20,971 bases of DNA. Origin: a virus. Location of the stretch: positions 1 to 20,971 of IMG/VR virus record IMGVR_UViG_3300034072_001307; one strand, written 5' to 3'. Position 1 is the stretch's first letter, and each line of letters starts with the position of its first letter. The translations under genes were made by a program, and so were the position numbers. Shown in pieces: positions 1 through 8,020 of the stretch. The notes beneath the pieces are model-generated. The model was given only the letters and a program-made list of their open reading frames with translations. It ran no database searches and was not told the origin of the DNA.

Positions 1-3000
1 ATCCACCCCTCACCAGCCACCAAAGCAATCGGCTCAGCGCGTTTTTTCAGGATCACAATGTCGGTAACAACAGACGTCCCCGCATATTGCTCAAATGCAC
101 CAGACGGCAAGCGAAACGCCGCGACCAACTCCGCTTTTTTCGCCATTTCTGTGCGAATATGCGCTGATTTTTTGTCGAGACTCCCTTTGCTCGTGATACC
201 AATAACCAGCCCGCCCGGGCGAACTTGGTCCAATGTTTTCAGGAAAAAGTAATCGTGCAACATCGGCGTGAAACGGTTATAGCGCCGGTCTGCAATAGGG
301 GTATTTTCGAAAGGCCAGTTACCGATGATCAAATCATAGAAGTTATCCGGCGTGTTCGATTCCTGATAACCTTTAATCTGGATATTCGCGTCAGGGTACA
401 GCTTTTGTGCAATGCCACCGGTTAAAGGGTCCAGCTCAATCCCGGCCAGTTGGCTACGGTCTTTGAGGTCTTTTGGCATCATGGCAAAAAAGTTACCGAC
501 ACCGAGCGACGGCTCCAACACCCGCCCGCCCTGAAACCCCATCCGGCGTACCATATCCCACATAGCCAGCACTGTCGGCGGGTCCGTATAGTGCGAGTTC
601 GTGATCGAGCGCTGCAAACCTTCCCATTCAGCTTGCCCTAAATGTTCACGCAACCACGCATCACGTTCTTCCCAACCAGCTTTGGGGTTTTTCCGCGCCC
701 AAGTCCCCTGGAACAGCTCTTGGCCAAAAGAACCCCAGCCACTGTACGCGGCTAATACGGCTTGTTCTTCAGCCGTAGGCAGGCGATTTTCGTCGCGTAA
801 CAGGTTGTAGAGTTCGATTGCAGCTTTGTTTCGTTCAAAGCGTTTGACGGGAGTGCCGCCAACCACTGCCAGCGGGTCATTCAGATGGAAATTGCCTACG
901 CCCGGGTTCGCGGGTGATACGGCCTCGGGATCTTTCGGAGTTACGCGGCTGCTGGTGCTTCCAGCATCAGGTGATTTCTTTCGGCTTGCTCTCGGGCGTC
1001 GGTTACTGGCATCCCCTGGGCTATCAGTTGGTCCATTTCCTGAAACATCCGTGCTTGCATCACGAATGCTGTTTTGTCCAGAATCCCCGCCAGTTCCAGT
1101 ATTTTCACCATCTTTGGACTGTCTGCCTTCCAATTCTGCAGGATCTGCTTGTGCAGCACCTGATTGTGCAGGTGATTTTCGTCCTCGACCAGTTGTTGAT
1201 ACTCGGTCTTGATCTGGCTCACCCAACTCTGTGGTAGTTTCATCGGTAGTTCCTTGCGTCGCTTCGGTTAAGATAGCATCGATATCGGTTTTACGGACAT
1301 CTTTTGGATTGTCCAGCGCATCGGCCAGTTCATCGGTAATACCGTACTTTTCAGGGTTTGCACCGATGGCACCATAGGCTTCTTTTAAAAATGGTTTTAC
1401 ATCGTCATCCGCAATTCCGACCGCCCGGGTTGTCGTCATCACATCACGCACCCACTGAGCAAACTTAACTGCTCCTTCCGCAATCGATAACGCACCCACT
1501 TCAGCCACTGCCAACATCACTTCGGGATCAATCCCGCTGTTTAGTTGGCCTTTGCGTGATTTAATTAGCGTCGCCAGCTTTTCAGCTGCAGCAAGTTTTT
1601 TATCGCTAATGGCTTGAGCTGCAGTATCCAGCTTATTTGGCGCTGGGGCTTTCGTCTGTGGCGCCGGTTCGGCTTTTTCTTTCGGGCGTTTAATCGCTTC
1701 CCGCTTTTCGTTGAGTGCAACCTGCTTTTCATACTTATCAAGCTGAGTTTGCACCCGGCCAGCATCAAAACTGGCGTCTTGCTCTGGCGGCAATACGGTT
1801 TCAATACGCTGTGCTAAGTCAGCATCATGGACTCTGGCACGGGTGGCCAGTTCATTCTGGCGCTGGTAGGCTACAGTAAACAGATCAGGTTTTTCGGCTT
1901 CAGGGGCCGCGCTTAACTGCTCGTTTTCTTTACGGCGTTCGTCTCGCTGTACAATGCCAGGTAATGCTTTGGTCAGCTCGTCCAAACGGGCCTTACCAAA
2001 CACCCACCCCTCACCGCCTTTCAGGCGCGGGTTAAACGTCCCTTTCAGGTTTTTCAGCTGGTCCCTGTAGGCTTTGGTATCACCCCGCACCACAACCGAT
2101 TTTTCACTGTACGGCTCGATGCGCAGTTGGCCAAAATCAGCCAGTACGTTTTGCGGGGCATCATCAAAGCGAGTCAATGGGGCTTTGGTGTCACCGGTTT
2201 TCAGCCAGTCCTTAAATTCATCGACCGACATTTCTGCCACCGGGCCCACGTTCCAGCCGGCGCTATAGTTGCGAGAATAGGTTTCAATGGCATCATCAAG
2301 ATCATTGGCGCCAAACACCACCTTATGCTCGTCAAAGCTGCCATCGGCTTTGTACTGGTCCACCACAAACACTTTCTGACTGGCCGGGTTCTGGCCAATG
2401 AAAACGTCCACATGGTCCCCGTCCGCGCCTTCAGTGCGTTTGATATAGCCGTAATGGTCCTGCATATCGACAGACCATTCTTTGCCCTTGGCATCAGTGC
2501 CACTGCGCTTAGAGCCGGCTGGGTTCTCGATGGCAATATCTAAGCCATGTATCCGGGTATGGCCTTTACGATAATTGCCGGCTTCCTTTTGGGCTGCAGT
2601 GGGTTCTGGTAAGTCATTTTGCGTTGATAGCGCAGCTTCGGCAGCGGCGCTGTCTATGGCCGCTTTGATTTCATTATCGTTTTCTGAGTTACCCACGGTT
2701 TTTGTGGATAACTTTTCCCACGGCATCAGCTCTAATGCCTGGTCATCATCAATACCAAAGGTATCTTTGAGCATTTGCTTTGTGACTTTGCCGCGCTGGT
2801 CAATGGGTAAGCTGCGGACATATGTACTGGCTTCTTTATACGCATCCACGGTGTCTACTTCTGCTGCAGGGGCTGTTTCCGCTACCGCGTCGACATTCAT
2901 TTGATCAGCACTGAGGGCCGTTTCAAAATCAGCTGCTTGCTGTGCATAGGCCAGGCTATCAATATCAGCCTGTGCATCGGCATCCGACGGGATATTCCCG

Positions 3001-4679
3001 ATCGGCATTTCTTCACTGAGCTGATCAGCGATTGCAGGCTGTTGTTCAGCATTGGCCACAGGCTGGCTTTGTTGCTGCAGGTAGTTTGCTATCTGCGTTT
3101 CTGCTTTTGGCCGGAACTCCGGATCAGCCAGGTAACGACTGGCCACCGTCAGCGCTAAGGTTGTTTTCGCCGGGTTCTGCTCCACATAGGTTTTTAGCTG
3201 CTGCGCCATGCCTTCATCTTGCCGGCCAATCACGCTGATCAGCGACTGCACATCTTGCTGCTCTTGGGCGTCTGGCTCTGCGGTTGCAGCAGGGTCACGC
3301 ATATACTCGGCCATCCGCGCCACGGTACGGCGGGCAAAGTCCGGGCTGGCCATAAAGTTATCCAGTACAGACACTGCCGCCTTGGCTTTCTCAGGCTCCG
3401 CTAAAGCGATTTCCCCAATCACATCCACGACATGCGGGTGCGTTTTGCTAACTTCCGTCGCCTTTTGCGCAAAAGCACCCATCGGATCTTGCCCCGGGTT
3501 TAGCGGCTCATACAACTCCGGGTCTTCCTGAATGTCTGGCAGCACAGACGCCGCTGGGGCAGCTTCAGCTACTGGCGCCGGCGGCTGTTCTTTCTTCAGT
3601 GCGCCCTGGGCTCTTTGATACAACGCACCGGCGCCTGCAGTTGCGGCGCCCATGCCGGCACCCATTACGCCCTCATTGAGCGCTGCAGCGGTCATGCCTT
3701 CATCTAAGGCCTGCGTCGGGTCAATGTTTTCCTGAACTACTTGGTTTTTGGCGTATTGCTCGATACCGCCTTGTGCGGCCTCGGTGGCAAACTCAGCACC
3801 TACACCGGCGCCTTTTGGCATTGCGCCGCTGAAAATCCGCGTCAGCGCAGCAGTACCCAGACCGCCGACCAGCAGGTTACTGGTCAGCAATGCCGGGTTC
3901 GTTTTTACAGCAGTCCGGCTAATCTCGGCCAACTCACTGCGCGATTGCGCCAACAATTCTTCGGCTGGCATGCCGGGGTTCATCTGCTTGTTCTGTTTTA
4001 CCAGCCGCACAAACTCGGGTGAATCGACAAGCTCGTCAAAGTCCATCGATTCAACTTCGGCGCCAATATCAATTGCGCCAAGGCCACCGCTGACGGCATG
4101 GCCAGCAGCACCAAACGCCAGCGTATCGCCGGCGTAGCCACTGATCATGTCGGCCTTATCACCAAACTGCTTTTTCATAAACGACTGCGTAGCGGCCGCT
4201 GCAGCTTCATCAGCAAGCACTTTGTCGCCAGTCTGCGCCAACATCCGTTTGCGGGCCTCTTTGGCCACAGACGTTACAGCCATTTTGCCGGCCTTAAGCG
4301 CTCCGCCGCCCATCAAAATGTCTGCGTTTAAGCCCAGCGTATGGCCAAACTGCATCGCAATGGCTCGCGGATCTGTCCACGCGTCCCCCATGGTGACGGT
4401 GCCAGGTGTATTTTCATCAAAGAAGGTTTTCTGCATGGCCTGCTGGCCCACTGGGGAGATGGTGCGCAGCTGCTCGGCCGCACCTTCTTGCCCCCAGTCC
4501 CGGACAGAATCAAGCCCGACCATTTCGCCAATCCCGGCCGCGCCGTCATATAGGCCTTTTTGTGTCGCATCAACAACGTCTGCCAATGCACCTTGAGGCG
4601 GCAGCGGGTTACGGGCTTGTTGTTCAGCAAGTTTTTGTTGGCGGTAGGTCTCAAGTGCCTGTAAATCTAGTTTGCTCAT
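1..4679 (-). CDS. Giant polyvalent virion protein with pyrophosphatase-like and DarB-like methylase domains (3' end outside window)
   Basis: The frame is open from ATG at 4679 to the left edge (1559 codons, no stop), so the C-terminus is missing. Domains seen: residues about 1-360 are Ala/Gly-rich with hydrophobic stretches (near 262-350), as in ejected internal proteins; about 695-835 resemble an inorganic pyrophosphatase, with YGYI at 743-746 and Asp 753, 755 and 758 in a DGDHVDV motif; a short FNPRLKGGEGW motif lies at 882-892; a segment beginning SGID at 1048 is typical of phage polyvalent proteins; a low-complexity linker covers about 1140-1250; a DarB-like N6-adenine methylase follows, with motif I LEPSLGVGNF at 1388-1397 and catalytic-type NWPF at 1454-1457. 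A helicase domain often follows in such proteins but would lie outside. Inferred role: ejected with phage DNA to modify or shield it from restriction. The start follows the previous stop by 3 bases; the only AGGA is 12 bases upstream, so translational coupling is likely. Confidence 0.88.
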   Translation of the reverse strand, partial: MSKLDLQALETYRQQKLAEQQARNPLPPQGALADVVDATQKGLYDGAAGIGEMVGLDSVRDWGQEGAAEQLRTISPVGQQAMQKTFFDENTPGTVTMGDAWTDPRAIAMQFGHTLGLNADILMGGGALKAGKMAVTSVAKEARKRMLAQTGDKVLADEAAAAATQSFMKKQFGDKADMISGYAGDTLAFGAAGHAVSGGLGAIDIGAEVESMDFDELVDSPEFVRLVKQNKQMNPGMPAEELLAQSRSELAEISRTAVKTNPALLTSNLLVGGLGTAALTRIFSGAMPKGAGVGAEFATEAAQGGIEQYAKNQVVQENIDPTQALDEGMTAAALNEGVMGAGMGAATAGAGALYQRAQGALKKEQPPAPVAEAAPAASVLPDIQEDPELYEPLNPGQDPMGAFAQKATEVSKTHPHVVDVIGEIALAEPEKAKAAVSVLDNFMASPDFARRTVARMAEYMRDPAATAEPDAQEQQDVQSLISVIGRQDEGMAQQLKTYVEQNPAKTTLALTVASRYLADPEFRPKAETQIANYLQQQSQPVANAEQQPAIADQLSEEMPIGNIPSDADAQADIDSLAYAQQAADFETALSADQMNVDAVAETAPAAEVDTVDAYKEASTYVRSLPIDQRGKVTKQMLKDTFGIDDDQALELMPWEKLSTKTVGNSENDNEIKAAIDSAAAEAALSTQNDLPEPTAAQKEAGNYRKGHTRIHGLDIAIENPAGSKRSGTDAKGKEWSVDMQDHYGYIKRTEGADGDHVDVFIGQNPASQKVFVVDQYKADGSFDEHKVVFGANDLDDAIETYSRNYSAGWNVGPVAEMSVDEFKDWLKTGDTKAPLTRFDDAPQNVLADFGQLRIEPYSEKSVVVRGDTKAYRDQLKNLKGTFNPRLKGGEGWVFGKARLDELTKALPGIVQRDERRKENEQLSAAPEAEKPDLFTVAYQRQNELATRARVHDADLAQRIETVLPPEQDASFDAGRVQTQLDKYEKQVALNEKREAIKRPKEKAEPAPQTKAPAPNKLDTAAQAISDKKLAAAEKLATLIKSRKGQLNSGIDPEVMLAVAEVGALSIAEGAVKFAQWVRDVMTTTRAVGIADDDVKPFLKEAYGAIGANPEKYGITDELADALDNPKDVRKTDIDAILTEATQGTTDETTTELGEPDQDRVSTTGRGRKSPAQSGAAQADPAELEGRQSKDGENTGTGGDSGQNSIRDASTDVSGNGPTDSPGDASNRRPRASRKKSPDAGSTSSRVTPKDPEAVSPANPGVGNFHLNDPLAVVGGTPVKRFERNKAAIELYNLLRDENRLPTAEEQAVLAAYSGWGSFGQELFQGTWARKNPKAGWEERDAWLREHLGQAEWEGLQRSITNSHYTDPPTVLAMWDMVRRMGFQGGRVLEPSLGVGNFFAMMPKDLKDRSQLAGIELDPLTGGIAQKLYPDANIQIKGYQESNTPDNFYDLIIGNWPFENTPIADRRYNRFTPMLHDYFFLKTLDQVRPGGLVIGITSKGSLDKKSAHIRTEMAKKAELVAAFRLPSGAFEQYAGTSVVTDIVILKKRAEPIALVAGEGW
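941..1243 (-). CDS. Nested overlapping gene, 100-residue predicted helical protein
   Basis: This complete ATG-to-TAA frame lies wholly inside the giant polyvalent gene, on the same strand but shifted by +1. AAGGA at 1255-1251 sits 7 bases before the ATG, an ideal ribosome-binding site. Ten of its eleven leucines use CTG, and the protein has a balanced, helix-friendly composition: acidic, Gln/Met/Leu-rich and amphipathic, with segments such as ILELAGILDKTAFVMQARMF and a C-terminal Ala tail. It has no signal peptide, membrane segment or cysteine. Over the same bases the host frame (residues about 1146-1247) is Gly/Ser/Asp/Thr-rich and uses rare codons (CGA, AGA, GGA, TCA), unlike its flanks. 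I do not recognise the family and assign no function. A role linked to the polyvalent protein (partner, regulator or small anti-defence factor) is only a guess from position. Fairly sure that it is a real gene. Confidence 0.72.
   Translation of the reverse strand: MKLPQSWVSQIKTEYQQLVEDENHLHNQVLHKQILQNWKADSPKMVKILELAGILDKTAFVMQARMFQEMDQLIAQGMPVTDAREQAERNHLMLEAPAAA
1251..1255 (-). promoter_or_regulatory. Ribosome-binding site of the nested gene
   Basis: AAGGA reads on the minus strand 7 bases before the ATG at 1243. It matters because it supports independent internal initiation within the giant gene, at a site where the giant gene itself needs no such signal. Confidence 0.65.
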
Positions 4680-4682
4680 GCG

Positions 4683-6452
4683 TTACTGGTTTCCTAATAC
4701 AACTTGCCGTTGTTCCGGTGTCAGGTTACGAATATTGTTTTTGATCCACTGTTGGCGTTCAGCACCTTTTAGGCTCGTATGTGCCCCAGCGTTGAACTCT
4801 TCTTGTGTTTTTTGCCAGTCGCTTTGGATTTGTCGCTGTTCACCCTTTCTTGCTGCTATTTGTTTGGCCTCTTCTTGCTGGCGCTGGGCTTTGAGGTGGG
4901 CAATACGCTGGCTAGCCTGCTCAGGCGTCATTCGGCTAACTTGCTCTTTGGTGATCCCATCCGCGAGGAACCAATTCGGATCTTCCGGGGCTTGTTCTGT
5001 GGCAGGTTTATCTGCTGTGATCTTGTCAACCAGCTGTTGTGATTTGCCGTCCACGGCATTACGGTTAGAGTTTTTCCCTTTTTGAGATTGCAGGCTAAAC
5101 AAGGCCTCTGGGTCATCAATGTATTTTTCTTGTAGCCACTTCTCCGCCTCTTCCGTATCACCTTCAGAGCGGAGGCGCTGATACTCCTGCATCACCACTT
5201 TGTTTTCTTTGGCCACACCTTCTAAGAATTTCAGCTTATCCGGCTCGCCTTGTGTCCATTCATAATCAGCCAGGCTCACGTACTGTACGCCGGCCTCAGC
5301 ATCACCAAAGGCCGGGTTCTCTTTAAAGCGCTTATAAACAGAGTCCGTTTTTTGCGGACGGCCAGCCCATTGAATTTCGTCAGACTGCAGGGCTCTTTTC
5401 CCTTTGGCATCGCCACTGGATAATTGCGCACTACGGGCTTTAAGCCAGGCCACGCCTTCCGGATTGGATTGCACTGCATTTGCAAACATACTTTGCGCAT
5501 TGATGCGGCCAACAAACTGGCCAAAATCCATCGGTTGCAGCGGGTCGTCCGGGTTACTGCTACGGCTTTGAGTTACTGGGGCGCGGTATGTGTTGCCATC
5601 TTCGTCGGTCATTTCCAGCTCAACGAACATCTTGCCCGGGATCTTCTGGCCAGCACCGTCGACCGCCGGACGAACCCCGACGATTTTCTTATCAACAATC
5701 GGCTTGCCGGTTTGCGGATGCACACCGCCGTTATTGAGTTCCTGCTTTAGCAGCACGTTGGCCACTTCAAACACTTTGCCGTCCGCGTATGGGTTGGCCT
5801 GTTGGTTGCGTGGGTCAAAATAGTTTTTCGCTTGGGTAAGCGCATCGGTATATGCCGGGTCCAGCGCGTGAAACGGGCTTAATGGCGTATCCGCACTTTC
5901 ACGTAAGAACGTGTCGCTAAACTTGCCGGTGCGCTGGAACCGGGCATATTCAATCGGCGCCATCTCCTGCACTCGCTGCAGGCGCTCTTGCTTTTGAGCT
6001 TTAACTTTGGTCTCTGCGCGGTCGGCGTCCGCTTGGCCATCACGCTTTTTCGCATGGTCCAGCTCAAAGCGTCCTGCTTCCACACCTAAACGCTGGCTCT
6101 GCAGTTCCAGCGGGCGCAGCGACTTGTTGTGCGCGGCGGTCGCTTGGAGTTCTGCCAGACCTAATTCTGATTCCTGCAACTGCAGCGGGCGCAATTTTGC
6201 ATTATGGGCCGCGCTATCTTTGGTTTCTTGCAGCTGCAGCGGGCGCAGCTCCCGGTTGTGCTGGACACTGCTTTCTAAATCAGACAGGCCTAACTGAGCT
6301 TCTTTGAGCTGCATCGGGCGTAGTCGGGCCTGATGCTGTGCATCTTCAGCCTGACGCTGCAGCCACAGTTTATGTTCGGCTTCTTTTCGCGACTCTGCCC
6401 GAGCGCCCCGGCTTATTTCTAAGCCAAGGCCTACGCCTTGTGCAATTCCCAT
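4683..6452 (-). CDS. Internal virion (ejection) protein candidate, 589 aa, with N-terminal coiled-coil repeats
   Basis: No enzymatic family is recognised. Residues 1-140 are strongly helical and contain four imperfect copies of a unit built on HN..LRPLQLQE..LGL..L (about residues 40-128), predicted to form a long coiled coil. The middle (about 150-450) is mixed, with short aromatic motifs, and the C-terminal 120 residues are again charged and helical (Gln/Glu/Arg-rich). There is no signal peptide or obvious transmembrane helix. The gene lies directly before the giant polyvalent protein and after small Ala-rich proteins, the place where podoviruses keep their internal core proteins; that role is inferred from context and helical composition. 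AAGGGG precedes the ATG by about 6 bases. The stop codon is 3 bases before the next start, so the two are probably coupled. Confidence 0.85.
   Translation of the reverse strand: MGIAQGVGLGLEISRGARAESRKEAEHKLWLQRQAEDAQHQARLRPMQLKEAQLGLSDLESSVQHNRELRPLQLQETKDSAAHNAKLRPLQLQESELGLAELQATAAHNKSLRPLELQSQRLGVEAGRFELDHAKKRDGQADADRAETKVKAQKQERLQRVQEMAPIEYARFQRTGKFSDTFLRESADTPLSPFHALDPAYTDALTQAKNYFDPRNQQANPYADGKVFEVANVLLKQELNNGGVHPQTGKPIVDKKIVGVRPAVDGAGQKIPGKMFVELEMTDEDGNTYRAPVTQSRSSNPDDPLQPMDFGQFVGRINAQSMFANAVQSNPEGVAWLKARSAQLSSGDAKGKRALQSDEIQWAGRPQKTDSVYKRFKENPAFGDAEAGVQYVSLADYEWTQGEPDKLKFLEGVAKENKVVMQEYQRLRSEGDTEEAEKWLQEKYIDDPEALFSLQSQKGKNSNRNAVDGKSQQLVDKITADKPATEQAPEDPNWFLADGITKEQVSRMTPEQASQRIAHLKAQRQQEEAKQIAARKGEQRQIQSDWQKTQEEFNAGAHTSLKGAERQQWIKNNIRNLTPEQRQVVLGNQ
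6075..6341 (-). repeat. Four imperfect LRPLQLQ coding repeats
   Basis: Four consecutive copies of a unit with the core H(N/Q)..LRP(L/M)(Q/E)L. Three copies are 25 residues long; the second is 18, exactly one heptad shorter, as expected where coiled-coil register is preserved. At DNA level the core CAGCTGCAGCGGGCGCA (plus strand) recurs. Confidence 0.8.
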
Positions 6453-6461
6453 ACAATCCCC

Positions 6462-6974
6462 TTATAAAAATGAATAAAGTGCCAGGCCGGCCAATGCTGC
6501 CCAACCAGCCGGGCCCATTGTGGCTAACGGGCCAGTCGCTGCAGGCGCAACGCCGGCCGCAACTGGTGCAGCGACTGTTGGCGCTACCGTCGTTGCAGCT
6601 GCTGTTGCTTCTGTTACTGCCGCTGCATCTGCTACCGCTTTGGCGCCAGCCACCGCCTCTTGTGTTGCGGCCACGGTCTGCGCCGTTTCCGCTGCAGCAA
6701 TCGCGTCAGTAGCAACAGCAGCTTTTGCGTTTAATGCGGCTTGGGCTGCATCTGCTGCTTTGGTGGCCTCTGCTGCAGCGTAATAAGTATTGAGGCCGGC
6801 ATCAGCGGCAACGGTCGCTGCGGTACCAACCAAGCTGCGTTTCTCTGCCGCTTCGGCATCATCAATTTGCTGATTGAGCCGGTTGCGCTGGTGTTCTGCA
6901 TCGGCGGCTTGTCTTAATCCACCCCGGGCCTGCCCTTCGACTGAGCTGGCTAAATCCATTAATCCGTATGACAT
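6462..6974 (-). CDS. Small Ala-rich virion/ejection protein candidate, 170 aa
   Basis: About the first 55 residues are polar and helical. From residue 65 onward the protein is dominated by Ala, Val and Thr, and it ends in a hydrophobic stretch (PAGWAALAGLALYSFL) that could insert into a membrane. This layout, polar head then Ala-rich body then hydrophobic tail, fits the small ejection proteins that podoviruses place in the cell envelope during DNA entry; that function is inferred. GGGAG lies 6 bases before the ATG. The start follows the previous stop by 2 bases and the gene is followed at once by the 589-residue internal protein gene. A long Ala-rich frame on the opposite strand is only its mirror image. 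Confidence 0.83.
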   Translation of the reverse strand: MSYGLMDLASSVEGQARGGLRQAADAEHQRNRLNQQIDDAEAAEKRSLVGTAATVAADAGLNTYYAAAEATKAADAAQAALNAKAAVATDAIAAAETAQTVAATQEAVAGAKAVADAAAVTEATAAATTVAPTVAAPVAAGVAPAATGPLATMGPAGWAALAGLALYSFL

Positions 6975-6976
6975 GG

Positions 6977-7438
6977 TTAGCTCCCTGTTGTCGGCATTGG
7001 TGCGCCGGCAATCGCTGCAACAGCGCGTTCTTTGGCGTGTTGCCGGATATTGTTTTCAGCGCCAGACTGCGAAAGCGCCATCGACAGATCAGCCCGGCCC
7101 ATATCAGCTTCCGCCAGGCCCATCCGCTGCATTCGCATATCCGCGTTTTGTTTTGATGCGGCGTAAGCGTTGTTGATGTTGCCAGGCACCCGCGCCAGCT
7201 GTTCATTCACTAACTTGTCGCTCATGACCGTATCTTTGAATAAGGCATGTACCGGCATGAATGTTTTCTGGTAATCGTCCCAGTCACGCCGCGCCAGCTG
7301 CGCATTGGTCTTACTGGCGAAGTCTTTGTCGTTCGGGTTGATGTAGGCATAACCGCTGCTATTGGTGGTCGGTTGCCGGCCAAAAATGCGGTCCATGGCA
7401 TCCGATAAGCCATAACTGACTGTCTCTGTATTCACCAT
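6977..7438 (-). CDS. Internal virion protein candidate, 153 aa, paralogue of its upstream neighbour
   Basis: Mostly helical, with a short Gly/Pro-containing N-terminus (to about residue 45). Residues 53-67 read WDDYQKTFMPVHALF, which matches the position-by-position pattern YDYFEKNLMPVRQVF in the 189-residue protein encoded just before it; both then continue into Asn/Ala-rich helices. Many podovirus virion proteins of unknown detailed function share an aromatic-D..Y..K...P pattern of this kind. GGGG stands 8 bases upstream of the ATG; a GTG directly after the ATG could also serve but is not needed. The neighbours on both sides are of the same internal-protein type. Confidence 0.85.
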   Translation of the reverse strand: MVNTETVSYGLSDAMDRIFGRQPTTNSSGYAYINPNDKDFASKTNAQLARRDWDDYQKTFMPVHALFKDTVMSDKLVNEQLARVPGNINNAYAASKQNADMRMQRMGLAEADMGRADLSMALSQSGAENNIRQHAKERAVAAIAGAPMPTTGS

Positions 7439-7450
7439 CTGCTGCGCCCC

Positions 7451-8020
7451 TTACGTTTTGCGGCCGTTTAATGCCGTGTCCAGTCCAATGGTCCCGACAG
7501 TGGCGAGCCCGGTTTTCACATCATCGCGCCGCTGCAGGCGGGAATTGACCGACTGCAGGGCATGGTCGGCGCTTTTCGCCGCCACATCTGACAGTCCATC
7601 GATAGCCTGCGTGGCTTTTTTCTCACCCATGGCTATCACGTTGCCAAGGTTGGCCACGTAGTTATCCTGCTGTTGGGACTGCGCACGGTTAACGGTATCG
7701 CTCGTGATCTCAGCGGCAGACTTGGCCGCTTCACCAACGCCAGCGGCATAACGGCCAGAAGTCGGGTCAATGCCGGCAGATTTCATGCTGGCTTCTGCAC
7801 CGTTTAAATGGTCGTTCAACATGGTTTTGGCGTCGGCCTGCACGGTACCGGCCAGCTTCTGGTAATTGGCGGCGTTGTTGCTATCGAGTGCTTCATCGAT
7901 AAACACCTGACGCACCGGCATCAGGTTTTTTTCAAAATAGTCGTATCGTTCTGCAGCTATCGCCGCGAGTTCTTTCTGTTCTGCCGTTTCTTCAATTTCC
8001 GGCTTGCTACCTTTACCCAA
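7451..8020 (-). CDS. Internal virion protein candidate, 189 aa, TTG start
   Basis: The protein is helical and Ala/Asp/Lys-rich. Residues 26-40 hold the motif shared with the following gene, and SAGIDPTSGR at 81-90 resembles the G.DPSSGR motif common in small podovirus virion proteins. It begins with TTG: no ATG occurs until residue 34, which would remove the shared motif, and GGGAG sits 7 bases before the TTG. The start overlaps the end of the 116-residue gene by 8 bases, so translation is probably coupled. The C-terminus is basic then hydrophobic (VGTIGLDTAL). Function in the ejection apparatus is inferred from context and similarity to its neighbour. Confidence 0.84.
   Translation of the reverse strand: MGKGSKPEIEETAEQKELAAIAAERYDYFEKNLMPVRQVFIDEALDSNNAANYQKLAGTVQADAKTMLNDHLNGAEASMKSAGIDPTSGRYAAGVGEAAKSAAEITSDTVNRAQSQQQDNYVANLGNVIAMGEKKATQAIDGLSDVAAKSADHALQSVNSRLQRRDDVKTGLATVGTIGLDTALNGRKT

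Noticed and set aside
1565-1804. 79-codon minus-strand frame inside the giant gene, possible second nested gene
   Set aside because: The product is Lys/Arg-heavy, and the giant frame in this region has normal codon use and composition, unlike at 941-1243.
2201-2536. 111-codon minus-strand frame over the pyrophosphatase-like domain
   Set aside because: The giant gene's frame carries a clear conserved domain here; the alternative product has shadow-like composition.
6862-7206. 114-codon minus-strand frame across two internal-protein genes
   Set aside because: It overlaps the ends of two better genes, is rich in Cys, Trp and Arg in an untypical way, and has no convincing ribosome-binding site.
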